Counted from the stretch's first letter, positions 23,281 to 34,618 are shown. The stretch is DNA of 64,000 bases from Epiperipatus broadwayi (GCA_028023455.1 JAQFVV010000050.1:374001-438000); one strand, 5' to 3'. The notes: generated from the sequence alone by a model not told the origin. A program made the numbers and translations.

Positions 23281-23560
23281 ACATCACATGATCACCATCT
23301 CTTATGCTAGCACATAACTATTATTAAACAGGCAAAACTCTCCATACAGCAGAGCCACCCTGTGCTGAGTATTCAATGGATGCCAGAAGGCTTGTGCATA
23401 AAATCCTCATCTAGTGCCTACTCATCCAATATCCCCATACTAGTTTCTGACTTGTGGCCATCATCAGTGAGGATCCTTGGATCTGAGAGCACTGCACCTA
23501 GATCTTAGGATCTAATGCAACCCTCTAGCAGCCATCTTTTATCTCTACTTTGCCTGTTTA
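23281..23560 (-). mobile_element. Family A element nested in family B, likely TSD
   Basis: It is flanked by 'ataattagaataa' (23268-23280) and 'ataatcagaataa' (23561-23573), which agree at 12 of 13 positions. It begins with the typical terminus (catcacatgatcaccatctc, then ttatgctagcac). It includes 'ggcaaaactctccatac' and the minus-strand hammerhead at 23433-23472. It stops before the second inverted end, so that end is deleted. Confidence 0.75.
23433..23472 (-). ncRNA. Hammerhead ribozyme candidate (family A, best copy)
   Basis: Minus strand, 40 nt: CCTCA, CTGATGA, stem II TGGC/GTCA with loop CACAA (one G-U), GAA, A-C-TA-G-T as a 2-bp stem III, A17, then TGGGG. CCTCA pairs with TGGGG over five positions (one G-U). 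Every conserved core position matches the HHR consensus. The very short stem III suggests it would work best as a dimer, as known for some satellite HHRs. Confidence 0.55.
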
Positions 23561-23772
23561 ATAATCAGAATAACTTATAGTCAACATGAGTATGGCAGCA
23601 AAATTGGCAAATGAGGGCTTTGAATGTGCCATCATAAGATTTTTAATGCTATCGATGGCTGAAGAGTTGGAGAGTAGAGAAGATTGAAGCCGATCCATTA
23701 AAGTTTGATGATTTTATATTTTAATATAAACTGAGCACTGTCCACATATGTGTGTGGGAGATGATTATCTGG

Positions 23773-23816
23773 ACCGACTGATGAATGCTGGTTCAGCATG
23801 AAATACGCATATTGGA
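23773..23816 (+). ncRNA. Hammerhead ribozyme candidate (family B)
   Basis: CTGATGA lies at 23778-23784. A perfect ATGCTG/CAGCAT hairpin with loop GTT follows at 23785-23799, then GAA at 23800-23802. A 2-bp stem III (AU/AU, loop ACGC) and A17 at 23811 complete the core. Stem I is ACCGA with TTGGA, four pairs including one G-U. Other copies have ACCAA with TTGGT, a full five pairs. All core positions fit. Confidence 0.55.
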
Positions 23817-23982
23817 ATTCACATGTATGTGGTCATATATATTGTTGGTATAAGATAAAGTGGATGACTGAAGGGAGCTTGAAAGCCCGGGTTCAAATCC
23901 CCTCAAATTACATCTCGCTTAAGTATATATACTATATTTGTATTTAAGCATTTTAATATAAGTTTTTTTTGTCTTTGAAAGA

Positions 23983-24030
23983 ATTAAAAAGAAAGAATTT
24001 TAAGATATAAAAGAAAGAATTTTAAGATAT
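23983..24030. repeat. Short tandem duplication (about 24 bp x2)
   Basis: 'agaaagaattttaagatat' occurs twice in tandem. Confidence 0.8.
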
Positions 24031-24183
24031 AAAATATTAATGTTTAAATAATTCATGTCAAATCTTAATTGAAGAAAGACTTAGATGTTGATCTCTTATC
24101 AATTAAATTAGAATTACAAGATTCTGTATTTAATGCAGTGATGCTTCATAACTTAATTAGTTTTAAAACAAATTAATCAATTA

Positions 24184-24366
24184 ATGTTTTTATTACCCAA
24201 TTATATGTATATTTTAAGAGATCTACAGGAAATATCGGAATGTTTTAACTCAGAGCAAATGGCTTCTTATAAGAATAGCTTAAAGATGACGAAAAGATTT
24301 CTGAATAAATTAAAAAGGGTGGTAAAAATTAAATTTGTTCGAGATGGAATTGGTGTATTCAATTAA
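24184..24366 (+). other. Open stretch, possible LINE debris
   Basis: A 60-codon open frame (ISECFNSEQMASYKNSLK, then FLNKLKRVVKIKFVRDG) just upstream of an RTE reverse transcriptase relic on the same strand. It may be older LINE or unrelated coding debris. I do not recognise it. Confidence 0.2.
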
Positions 24367-24439
24367 TGCCCCCCTCCCCCTATTTGTGCAACTAGATAAT
24401 GAAGAAGCTATTGACTACTATGTGTAGCAGCTTAAATTA

Positions 24440-24900
24440 GAAGCTGTGGCAACAAAAAACGCATGAAATTTTTTTAAAATCATTCAGATTTTGTAGCTGA
24501 TATGGTTGTTTTGGGGTAATAATGCTCCAGAGCTTTAGAAAATGTTGCAACAGATATCAGATGAAAATAGGACAATAGGATTGAAGATAAACGCTAATTA
24601 GAAAATGTTGCAACAGTTATCAGATAAAATAGGACAATAGGATTAAAGATAAACGCTAAAAACATTAAAACATTGTTCAATGAATTTCACAGAAAAAAGA
24701 CGATAAAAAGATTATTAATAATAATTTAGAAGTTAACACCTACAAATATCTAGGTCAAATTATTAATAAGATGGAAACACAGTGATTAAAATTAACAGGT
24801 AATTAAACGTGGTTGGGGCTTTTGATAAATCTAATTTCATATTTTAAAAAATGTCTATATTGGATGTATTGTGAAATATATAAAGGCAACATATACCACT
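24440..24900 (+). mobile_element. RTE-like reverse transcriptase fragment
   Basis: Across frame-shifts the plus strand reads DFVADMVVLG (decayed xADD box), then ENVxxQLSDENRTIGLKINA and LEVNTYKYLGQIIN. It continues with a segment resembling the RTE 'I.RRI.LGW.AF.K' block. This is the region just after the catalytic YADD of RTE-clade LINEs. A 62-63 bp tandem duplication (24536-24598 and 24599-24660) lies inside it. The relic is non-functional. Confidence 0.65.
24536..24660. repeat. Tandem duplication of 62-63 bp inside the RT relic
   Basis: Both units start 'tagaaaatgttgcaacag' and end 'aagataaacgctaa'. They differ by a few substitutions and one deletion. Confidence 0.9.
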
Positions 24901-24904
24901 TATC

Positions 24905-27835
24905 AAAAATTAATATTATTATAACCAAACTTAAAGACTCAGTCCCTTTTGAAGCACATGTAGTTTATGAAATTCCATGCAAAATTTATAAAATTTCCTA
25001 TCACTGCACCCTGTCTCACACTGTAATTTTATATATACAATGCTTTAAAACAATGTACAAAAGTAGTGATCACAGTGGGCATTGTGCTGCCTAAAATATC
25101 AAATATGATAGCAACTATCACATCTTACTTTCAGGAAGGACTTAAGGTAAATTAAAATTTAAATTTTTAAATGTACCTATTATATATGTGAATTTGACAG
25201 CATTGTGGATGACTGCTTCATAAAAAAATTATTGTTATTAATGGAGCATTACTTTATTCACATAAAATTCTCCTAATATAAATTATAATTTAGTTAAGTA
25301 TAGTTATTGAGTTATAAAAACAAGTTTCAAGTCATTTCTTTTTGGGATTTTTTAATTGTGAATTTGACAGTGCTACTTACAGACAAATGTAATAGTTTTT
25401 TAAATTGGTTTGGCACATGACAGTCTCATGAACAAACATGCATTCACATCACATGGCAGCCTTACAAACAAGCATACATTCACCAATCAGATAACAGAGA
25501 AAATAGGGATTTTATATATGCAGATATTTAATCTTATATTCTTTTTTTAAAATGCTTAAATTCGATTTAAATCTAATTCAATATAATATAAATTTTAAAT
25601 GGTTTGTAAAACCTTATATAATAATCGTATTTATTTAATCAATGTTGTAGTACATTTATATTTACAACTTTAGAAGAATATTGTTGTGCAGTCAAAACTG
25701 TATTAAATGCATAAAAGTATATGAATTTATAAAGTGTATATTGGCAAAGTGATATTATTATGAAACTTTACTTAATTAACTAGTAATTTTGATATTTCAA
25801 TCACAGACTCGATTTGAGTGACCTAAAAAGTTAAAGAAAGAACAATCTTTATATTAATTAATTAGCTGCTTGAGCTTCCCACAATTTTCCCAGAATGCAA
25901 ATCTCTTTTTGTGATTCACATGATTTCACTGAATATATTTGTTTTACATCTTCTGAGTGAAATAATAGTATATGCTCTCACAACTATTTAATTCACTGAT
26001 GGAGAATATAATAAAGAATATTTAATATTACTGAAGATTTATTGATATACTATACAAGGGCTGTTATATGAACCCAATAATATAGAGTGTGTTCACAAAT
26101 ATATATAAAGTTGAAAGGAAAATTAGAAATAAACACAGACATAAATTTTTGTAGATATTTTCTACATTTCACTTCGAATAATAATGAGTGATAAGGATTA
26201 AACAACTCTCAATTTAAAATAGAAATTTATTTTTAATTAAAACATTTAAAAAGGTCTAATAAACATTGTATTATTAGTATTCTGATTTTGAAAATTAAAA
26301 ATAAGTATGTTTTGTGATAATTATAAAAAATGTCTATTACCTATTTTTAAAAATCTTTTTAATTAATTGGTAAATGTCTATCTGAGTAAAAATATATGTA
26401 GATTATAGCTTTGGTAAAATTTTAAAGTTGCTTCCGAAAGTAACTTGTAATTAAAAGTGCTTTCTAAAGGATTAAAATTGTTTTTAATCAAGACAAAAAA
26501 CTCTGTTGTCAGTTACTGTGTTTTTATAACCTCAAGAATAAAAAGGATTAGACAGATTGAAACATTCTGCAATGTGTTTTTATTACCTCAGTTAATTTTA
26601 TAAAAGGGCTGATAAAAATATCAGTTCAGTTTTGGGTAATAATTTTTAGAGAAGCAGCTGGCTAATAGCCAGCTACAAAGTCTGGTTTTAATATTTAGAG
26701 AAGCAGGTGAATCACAGCTAGTTGCAAAGTTTGCCTTAAAATTTTTGAGAACCAATGGGAAGTAAGAATAGTTTGCTGTAGTTGACAGTAAATAGCTGGC
26801 CAGAAAGAATTAGTTTACAGAGATGGTTTCCAAAACTATAGATAGCGCTCATGAAGATGTAGCTTAAATCAAGACAGAAGAAGGCAGCTGCCTCTGATTT
26901 ACTATATTGGAGTTTGGAACTTAGAAGGAACACCCATTTCTCTGTCTCTAAAACCTTAAATGTGGATAAAACAATTTGCTGGCCTGAAGCTCATCAAATC
27001 ATAAACACAAGAGAACTGATTTAATGTCAACATTTTACCTAAATTATATCTGTCTGATTATGACAATCCTAAATCATACCTGTCTCACTAAGAGCAACTC
27101 ACAAAGAGAAGCACAGATAAATGTATATACAATGGTGAGTAGCATTATATATAATGAGAATGAAATTTTGCATAATTTATTTGGTAAAAATGACATTTAA
27201 AAATCTATATATTTTAAAAGATAACAAGTAAATAATTTTGTTTGATTTGAATTAAAATCTAAAAGTAATGATTGATTCATGGCCAATTTATTTTGAAAAA
27301 AAAGGACTTCAAACATCTTTTTTAGATTAATTTAAAAATGTAATTAATTAATTGAGAGTAACATGTCATAAAAAATGTTTGAGTTGCCAGTCAAAAAAAT
27401 TGATTTTTTTTAAAAAAGAAGGTAAAAGAAAATATTTTTATTGACTGAAAAAAAGAGACTAATTAATAATAGTAATTCATGTAATTTATATGTTCTTAGA
27501 TGCACATGTATGTATAAATTTTATATATAGTTTGCAAATGGAATTAATTATGAAATATATTTTTAATAATTTTATTATTTTTGATAATTTCAAACATTCA
27601 TTTTATATCAAGTCACACGCCTGTGTGCTGAATGGGTTTTAAGTAAAGCTAATGGAACATATATGTATGTAAACCAATGTAATAACTTGAATTGTGTCTA
27701 TTATTCATGTAAATCACAATGTGATAATTTAAAATTTGTATAGTAATCAATATCATAAAGTTTATGTATGTTTAAAACATATTCTAAAGACCTTATTGTC
27801 ATTTTTTATTGTTATTAATGAATTTGAATTGTATT
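24905..27835. other. No gene seen
   Basis: AT-rich DNA. A diverged tandem duplication of about 49 bp lies at 26649-26746 (agagaagcag, then cagct, then gcaaagt). The frames at 24813-25094 and 26736-26933 carry no recognised domain. Confidence 0.5.
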
Positions 27836-28900
27836 ACATCATCTCTTGGTCACCATAACAGTAATAGAGCTTATGTTCTCTGATCTAGATTCAAGCATAG
27901 GTTGAATATATAAATGGGGATGTATTTAGTGCTTTAGGAGCATCCAGTGATGATTAATCATCATAATCCTGGTTGGTGCATAAGATTATATTCTTTAAAG
28001 CCCTTGCACTATATTTTATTTAGTTTAGTCTATTAGAAATTAAACTTATAGTTGGCCAGTATATTAATGGTACTAAGGGACCAGAGAATTGATGATGATC
28101 AGCATGTTTTAATGTTTCAGCATTATTGTTTAGATTTTTCTGATTAAGTATTCTGATGGATTAGCACTTAGGTGGTGCATCCAAATTAAATTTTAAATAA
28201 TTGCTCAAGCTGGCAAAGACTTAACAGTTTGCCTGGTCTACAGAAGACCTATTTCCAATCCAGTTACCAGATTGACTGTTGATTTTTATTTTTTATTGTT
28301 CAAATCCAGTTACAAGATTGACTGTTGATATAGTTTGATTGATGGATCATTCATGATTACTTATACTGATTTCTTTAGAGTATTACTCAAATACTTACTT
28401 TTATTTATTTACAATGCTGGTTGATGTCTGGTTAATTATACTAATTAGTTGCTCTAAGGAATTAATTGATCTAACTAGCTGATTTCTGAGAGTTCTCTTT
28501 ATGATCTCATGCACTTTTAATATATAACATTGCTTATATATTTTATGATATTAAACATTTCTTTAATATCATTATATTACTTTAATAATAAATACTTTGG
28601 ATTATTAACATTTCTTTGATAAACTTAAATTATTTACCATTTAACTGGGGCTGATGTTTTATCATTACCCCATGTATGATCATCCTATCACTCCACTCAG
28701 ACTCATTCTGTTACAGTACTAAATAAATGCAATTTTTAGGAAAGAATAATGCCTAATTTCTCATTTTATTATGGGTATAGATTGTTTATAAGAAAACAAA
28801 TAAAAATGTATAATTAATAAAATTCCACCCAATGCTTCTTGCAAAATAGTATATAACATTGTAATTCGAACCTAAATCGAAACTTTGTGTGCAAAAATAT
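27836..28900. other. No gene; short duplications
   Basis: 'agattgactgttgat' occurs twice about 55 bp apart (28269 and 28315). A block near 28085-28125 (gatgatcagcatg, then cagcat) resembles 59470-59505, perhaps an old shared repeat. Confidence 0.4.
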
Positions 28901-28901
28901 A

Positions 28902-29227
28902 TTTGTAAAATAATATAGGCACTATTGGCACTTAACCACAAAGCTACTTTTTATTTTAAATAGAAAATAAAAATATATTACTCTGCAAGCGCTTTCAAGA
29001 GATGTGCGCTCTTCTTCATAGCTCTGAGTGAAGTAATTATATGCAAATTATGCAAAGTTCAAAGGTTAATTGCTCTATTTCTTTGCATATAATTACTTCA
29101 CTCAGAGCTATGAAGATAAAAGCATGTCTCTTGAAAGTGCTTGCAGAGTAATATAATTTTATTTTGTATTTAAAGTAAAAAGTAGTTTTGCAGTTAGGTG
29201 CCAATAGTGCCTATATTATTTTACAAA
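28902..29227. mobile_element. Long palindromic fold-back element (family I)
   Basis: The left arm at about 28902-29047 and right arm at about 29082-29227 are reverse complements with few mismatches. Shared blocks are 'gtaaaataatataggcact', 'ttactctgcaagc', 'cttcatagctctgagtgaag' and 'taattatatgcaaa'. The spacer is about 34 bp. There is no coding capacity and no relative elsewhere in the window. Confidence 0.8.
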
Positions 29228-29229
29228 AA

Positions 29230-29865
29230 TAGTATATAGCATATAAAAAAATGAAATCAAAGGAGTATAATAAACACTAAAATTGTTTACCATATGCATA
29301 AATGCTCTTCAAATTTGGAATCGAATTGGGGAATCTCTCAAAGATGTTTAGATTCTATTAGTCAATTTCTATCTATGTACTAAATATTGAGCAATTTTTA
29401 GCTATCCTTCGTGAGAGAGTTCAAGAGTAATATGACTAGTAGAGAAATATCAATGGGTTAGCCACAGCATGATTGGAATATGTTGCAATCTTTACTATTA
29501 GGAAAAAGATGTAACATCTATTTATACTAAATTATGGCGAGTAGTATTTCAGTGGGAAAAAAAAATAAATGGCATTTATTTATTTTTTTCCAATTATTAG
29601 CAAATATATAGAAAAATAAATTATATAAAAACAATCAAGGGATTAAAGCAAGGCTATATCCCATTGCAGACATTGTTTAAAATATCAAGAACAAGCCTTT
29701 AAATACAAAAAAAAAAAAGAAATGTGAGTATATGGAAATTATTTTATATAGTAATAAAATATTTTATACATTATATTATGCTATTGATCAAATAGTTTTT
29801 GATTTGAACTATATGATTAAAAAATTATTAGAAGAATATAGAAAATAGGACTTAGAAATAAATAT
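29230..29865. other. No gene seen
   Basis: AT-rich. Short blocks such as 'gaccactagatggagctt' begin at the right edge as part of family C. Confidence 0.5.
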
Positions 29866-29867
29866 AG

Positions 29868-30492
29868 TAAAAATATGACCACTAGATGGAGCTTACCAAT
29901 AGCTCTAAACAAGCTTTGTTTTTATAAGTGCCAAAAAAGATAGAATTCAAAATCTATATCATTATGCCTATCTCTAGATCAGCTGGTTTTGAGCTTATGG
30001 CTCATGTCAGTGGGGGGCTGGGAGTCTAGAAACTAGATCTAAAGTACTAACTCAAAAGTCAGCACTTTTAAAACATGTTTCTATCAATTTGAAAGCATTA
30101 AGTTATCAGACATGTAAATGTCTCCAAATCCAGCCTACCGAACCAAATAGCTATATGGGTCTGAATTCAGCTCAGTTTCACCATATAATAATAGCCTCTG
30201 TAATATATAGCATTGCAAAAACTTTCAAAGGTACACTTATAATAATTAAAACAAGTTATAAATTTTGTAATTTGCTTTTAAGCTTGCATTTTATGATCAC
30301 TAAATGGAGCTTACCAATAACTCTAAACAAGCTTTGTTTTTATAAGGGCTCAAAACCAGTTGGTCTGGAGGTAGGGATAATGATAGAGATTTTGAGTTCT
30401 ATCTCTTTTGGCACTTATAAAAACAAGCTTAAGCTCTATCTAGTGATCATAAAATGCAAGCTTAAAAGCAAGTTACATAATGTATAACTTGC

Positions 30493-30500
<8 letters not shown>
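29868..30500 (-). mobile_element. Family C fold-back element
   Basis: The left part (29878-30088) contains 'cactagatggagcttacc', 'aacaagctttgtttttataag' and 'gatagaattcaaaatct'. The right part repeats these inverted at 30335-30465, and an extra direct copy of the arm tip is at 30299-30346. The middle (30089-30260) shares 'atatgggtctgaa' and 'tatagcattgc'-like blocks with 56440-56550. The sense strand by its hammerhead-like motif is minus. Confidence 0.75.
29972..30018 (-). ncRNA. Hammerhead-like motif (family C, decayed)
   Basis: Minus strand: CCCCCCA, CTGACATGA, GAGC/GCTC hairpin, AAAA (GAAA in the copy at 58-105), CCAGCTGA, UC. It shares the CTGACATGA variant with the copy at 58-105. G12 is also lost, so it is inactive by consensus. 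Confidence 0.35.
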
Positions 30501-30530
<30 letters not shown>

Positions 30531-30552
30531 GCATATATATATATATATATAT
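30499..30552. repeat. (TA)n palindromic microsatellite
   Basis: Two TA tracts flank 'aattaaagca', and 'gctttaatta' precedes them, forming a palindrome. Confidence 0.85.
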
Positions 30553-30619
30553 TGGAGGAACACAATAATATTGTAAGATGACCATGGATGAGAATATATG
30601 AGAAATAGATGCATCTAGG

Positions 30620-30842
30620 CATAAATATCACAAAGAGGATGAACAGATAAAGATGTGAGAAACAAATGTGTTGGATTGAAAAGCTATTGTAATAATAGAA
30701 TGATTATTATTGGATAACAATATAACTTGAAGATCACACAAAGGGAAGGAACTGATAAAGATATGAGAAACAAATGTATTGGATCAAAAAGCTATTGAAA
30801 TAACAGAAGGAATATTATGAGATAAGAATACATCAAGAGTCA
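30620..30842. repeat. Diverged tandem duplication (about 110 bp x2)
   Basis: The units at about 30627-30731 and 30732-30842 share 'gagaaacaaatgtgttgga', 'aaaagctattg' and 'gataagaat'-like blocks. Confidence 0.7.
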
Positions 30843-30929
30843 ATAAATGATAAATATATAACACACTAGTGAAGGGTATCATTACATATGGAGTAAAGTT
30901 TAGCAGCATTGAAGGAAAAAATGAAAAAG

Positions 30930-31320
30930 AAAGTGTTAGATACCGAGATGGATTATTAGTAAAGATCTGCTAAAAAAAATCAAGGACAAAATGCATAAGT
31001 AATAAAAGAATTTGGGAAAGGATGTTAAACGCATTTTAGTAAATGAAATCAGAACAAGTAAATTTAAACAGTATGGACATGTACAGGAGATGTCATAAGA
31101 ATAGTTACCAAAACAAATGTTAAACAGGAGACTATTGGGAAAGAGGAAGATATGGCATTCAAAAGGGAAGATAGAGAGTATAAATAAATAGAGAAATGAA
31201 AGGAAACAATTTGTGGAAAGATTAATGAACTGGTAAAAAGACATGATAACAGAAATTTGAAATATATCATAGTGTTATAAACTGAAGAAAAGTATAAATG
31301 CCTCATTTTAAATGCACATT
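30930..31320 (+). pseudogene. Weak LINE C-terminal relic
   Basis: The plus strand, with stops, reads RILVNEIRTSKFKQYGHVQ, then LPKQMLNRRLLGKRKIW. This resembles the '...LQWYGHV.RM....LP..ML......GKRKRGRP' tail of LINE reverse transcriptases. The match is short and the segment has many stops. The minus-strand frames over the same interval are shadows. Confidence 0.4.
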
Positions 31321-31439
31321 AATAAATACACCTGTTATTAATATTCATGTAATAAATAATAAATGGTTCATATTTAAATAAGAGAGATTACTTTAGTGTT
31401 GTATATCTTATTATTGAAGGCTTCTTGTAAATATCATGA

Positions 31440-31690
31440 TCCTAGGTTATTATAATATTCAATTGCAAGGAAGGATATCACATTCTAACAAACTGAATAA
31501 AAACACTTGTTGTACTCAATCAATTTGCAATATGACCATGAATATGCTTTCCATGCATCCAAAAAGCAAACAAATGATTATTATGATAATCAGTTGCAGG
31601 GAAGAATATCTTATTCTGACAAATTGGATGAAAACATTTGATGTTGTGTTCAAAAAATTTGCAGCATGGATTCAAAAAGCAAATAAATAA
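31440..31690. repeat. Diverged tandem duplication (about 125 bp x2)
   Basis: Units at about 31440-31570 and 31576-31690 share 'caattgcaaggaaggatatc' / 'cagttgcagggaagaatatc', 'caaactgaataaaaacactt' / 'caaattggatgaaaacattt' and 'tccaaaaagcaaa' / 'ttcaaaaagcaaa'. Confidence 0.8.
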
Positions 31691-31890
31691 ACGATGTATA
31701 TATTATAAACAAACTATAACCATTTTTATGCTAGGTGGGTTTTTAATTTTAGAAAGTATCTTTCTGCATTGCATCTTATGTATTATAATTCATGTTAGCA
31801 TGATGTCAAGTTTACAACTTTAAGTTTAATAAATACTTGGTGAAAGTGTAAGTAAGAGTCCAAGAATTAATACGATCTCTAGATTATGGC

Positions 31891-32225
31891 CCTTATTAAA
31901 ACAGGCAAAACTCTTCATACAGTAGTACCACTCAGTGCAAGCCAGAGTAATCAATGGATTCCAGAAGGCTTGTGCATAAAATCCATATCTAGTGCCTACT
32001 CGTCCAATATCCCCAAACTAGTTTCTGATTTGTGGCCTTCATCAATGAGAAGCCTTGGATCTGAGATGATTGCACCTAGATCTTAAGATTTAAGCAACCC
32101 TCCAGCAGCCACCTTTTATCTTTACTTAACTACAAAACTATGAGAATAAAATGGAGAGTTTTGCCTGGCTTAATAACAGTTATGAGCAAACATAAGAAAT
32201 GATGATCATGTGATGTTTGATGGTT
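31891..32225 (-). mobile_element. Family A element with 11-bp TSD
   Basis: It is flanked by 'tagattatggc' at 31880-31890 and 32226-32236. The order matches 23281-23560 plus the right end: 'ggcaaaactcttcatac', 'cttgtgcataaaatcc', the minus-strand hammerhead region (about 32007-32050, core TTGATGA), then 'ggagagttttgcc' and the terminus 'gatgatcatgtgatgtttg'. The left terminus is truncated. Confidence 0.85.
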
Positions 32226-32339
32226 TAGATTATGGCACTTGAATTTAGATCTTTATTTAGACTTTCATATAGTAAAATTGTAAGTTTATAAAAAAAAAAA
32301 AAATCATATAGTCAAATGCTCAGAAGTTTATAAGTTCAG

Positions 32340-32435
32340 ACAATGGAAGATGATATAGCTGAGCATAATGCTTGGGGTTTGAACTCCAGGGACTACCATT
32401 ATACAATTGCAATAAACATTACCAGAGCATTAAAA
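32340..32435 (+). repeat. Possible SINE fragment
   Basis: 'atagctgagcataatgc' and 'ggggtttgaactccagg' are spaced like the A and B boxes of a tRNA, and 'accagagcattaaaaata' follows. 38345-38460 contains partly similar 'cagagcactaaaaatata'. Confidence 0.35.
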
Positions 32436-32439
32436 ATAA

Positions 32440-34555
32440 ATTATTTAATTGTAAGCTTAATCTGATTTTATATATTTAAAGAGACTGCATTATAATAAAG
32501 TTCTAAATAAAGAAATATTAAATATAATAGATTGGATTACGGTAAGAGGTAAAAAACAATAATAATAGCTATAAGCATGTCAGCGGTTTAGTCGCGCTAC
32601 CTGATAGATTACAAAATTTGCTTTCAGATAGAGAATTTAACGCACAAGCATACAAAAAGAAAATATGTTAAGTAGAAAATGCTCACGTTTAATTAATTAA
32701 TTTAAAGAACATAATAAATAATTTATAATCTTCTTAAAATTAATTCACCATTTGAGAGAGAGATAGAAAACACCCTCAAAAATGATAAAAGTTATTTATT
32801 TCAAAACTATGTAATACTAAATTGTTTATTTAGAAAAAAAAAGTTCACAAGCTACCTCAAGAGGGCAGTAAAATCGCAAGTTTAAAAATGATATGCCTTT
32901 GAAAATACGAATTGTATTAAAAATTATATTTACCAAAAAAAAAAAATGTTTCAAAGACACGGCAAAAATTTCAATAGGGGAATAAAAAAGAACACGACTT
33001 ATCCAATCATTATTAATTTACAATATAAAGGTAAAAAGAAATTTTAAATAAATTGTTTCAATTTCGTATACAGGCTGACAAAGGTTCTTGAAATTTTCAA
33101 ATGGGGATGGTAAGGTTGGAATGTGTTCATTATTATATTTTAATTTCACCACCTGACATTCCGTTTAAAATAAGTATGGCTTTTGATCAATAGGGTTGGG
33201 GTAATTTATTGAAAGAGTTTCAGTCCAATTGGAAATTATTAATCTTCCTCATTCTCCGCGGTGTGCAGCCTAGCGTGCGAGTTGGGAGAGGTAGATCACA
33301 CTTTGAAAAATTCAAAACAACAAGAGTGAGGAGAGATTATTCAAAATAAAAAAGATTCTAATTTTAATGAACAACCATCTGCTTATTAATTATTAATCGT
33401 AGTTAGATACGCAAGAATGTGCTAATCACATAGACGATCATCAGTCTAATTTATGCGCTTCCACAACAAAATCCTGATGGATTATTAATATTTGATTAGC
33501 TCATACAAAAATATGTTTTTCTAAGTAAATAAAATATTTTTAAAAAAGGACTTAATTAAAAATGATTAAAGCAAGTATCTGAAAGAGCAAAAACCGAAAG
33601 GAAGAAATTGCTAAAATAATAATTATAGCTAACGAAAAATTTGCATAAATAGAAATTATGCTAATCAGATATGATGTGTGAATATTTTGAACTAAAAATG
33701 TAATTAAACTACGGATTTCAACGCCAAATCCATATTTGTAAAACCATTTGGCATCGATAATCATGAAATGAAGCTTAGAGTTTGAACAGTTTTATAAATA
33801 CATCTATATATTCGTTTATATATAAAATTAAAGCTATTCGACTATAATATGTTTAGACAAACACTCGCGTAATCTTTTGGGTATATTTTTTCGATCTAAT
33901 TCAGAACCGAATTTAGAGGAACTAACATTTTGTTACAGACTTTTGATCTAAGCTTCTTTAGAAAATAATAGTCTTTCAGTGACGAAATATTCGCGTTGAC
34001 AGCACATTCATATCAAATATTTGTTAAAAATAGATAGCATCAGCTAGAAGTGGTTAATAAGTTAATAGTGATTCACTATAATGATGTCATTATTTAAATT
34101 GTATACTCATGTTATTTTGGCAGCCTTTCTGCAATATTCAGCATACTGAACATTTGAGTCGAGAAGTAACACTGCCCCCCTCCCCCCAGAGCATTACTCA
34201 CTTTATTTACTATAACAGTGCCGACATTTTTTCAAATTTTATAAAGTTATTATAAATTGAGTAAATTGTTACATTTTTACTTATGCCACTGTCCGACTCA
34301 CTCCACTCACAACTTTGACACCATCCACCTCAGATAAATACAATAATGATTAATATTTTCTTTCATGAAATACTTTTATTTATATCATATACATACGCCA
34401 TACCCGATAATAAACATATACATATTTTTAAAGATCACATAATAAATTACATTCATACAATAACAAGCTTTTAGTTTTATGAGTATCTTAAATAATTTAA
34501 AGCATTAATACACGCTTTATTCAGAAATAAAACATTTAAGTTTTTTTCTCCTTAT
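32440..34555. other. No gene seen
   Basis: AT-rich. The part at 33245-33295 is less AT-rich. 34305-34335 (ctcacaactttgacacc) is a trace of family F. The frame at 33552-33764 is not convincing. Confidence 0.45.
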
Positions 34556-34563
34556 ATGTCAAA

Positions 34564-34618
34564 GCGTTGGCCTGGAAGCAAACCCGGGCCCAGCTGCTAA
34601 CCGCTAGACTACCAACGC
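34564..34618 (-). tRNA. tRNA-like sequence lacking the anticodon arm (relic)
   Basis: Minus strand, 55 nt. A perfect 7-bp acceptor-like stem GCGTTGG/CCAACGC encloses TA and a D-arm-like GTCTAGCGGTTAGC. A T-arm-like CCGGG/CCAGG with loop TTTGCTT follows. About 17 nt are missing where the anticodon arm should be. The D-arm text resembles tRNA-Glu, Gly or Asp genes. It is GC-rich against its AT-rich surroundings. It is probably a deleted tRNA pseudogene or SINE head and cannot decode. Confidence 0.5.

Larger units (their letters stand above)
23045..23910 (+). mobile_element. Family B inverted pair, split by a family A insertion
   Basis: The left arm at about 23065-23180 (gcccagactttcaagctccc, then tacatatgaaaaacataaatga) is the diverged reverse complement of the right part at about 23780-23900. 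The right part is the full sense copy: body 23630-23760, hammerhead 23773-23816, then a B-box-like GGTTCAAATCCCC near 23890. A family A element (23281-23560) is nested between the arms. Confidence 0.75.

Noticed and set aside
31064-31306. Minus-strand frames at 30936-31306
   Set aside because: The plus strand shows a LINE tail signature. The minus frames are overlapping hydrophobic shadows.
33425-33465. Minus-strand CTGATGA near 33437
   Set aside because: No stem-II hairpin and no GAAA follow it.
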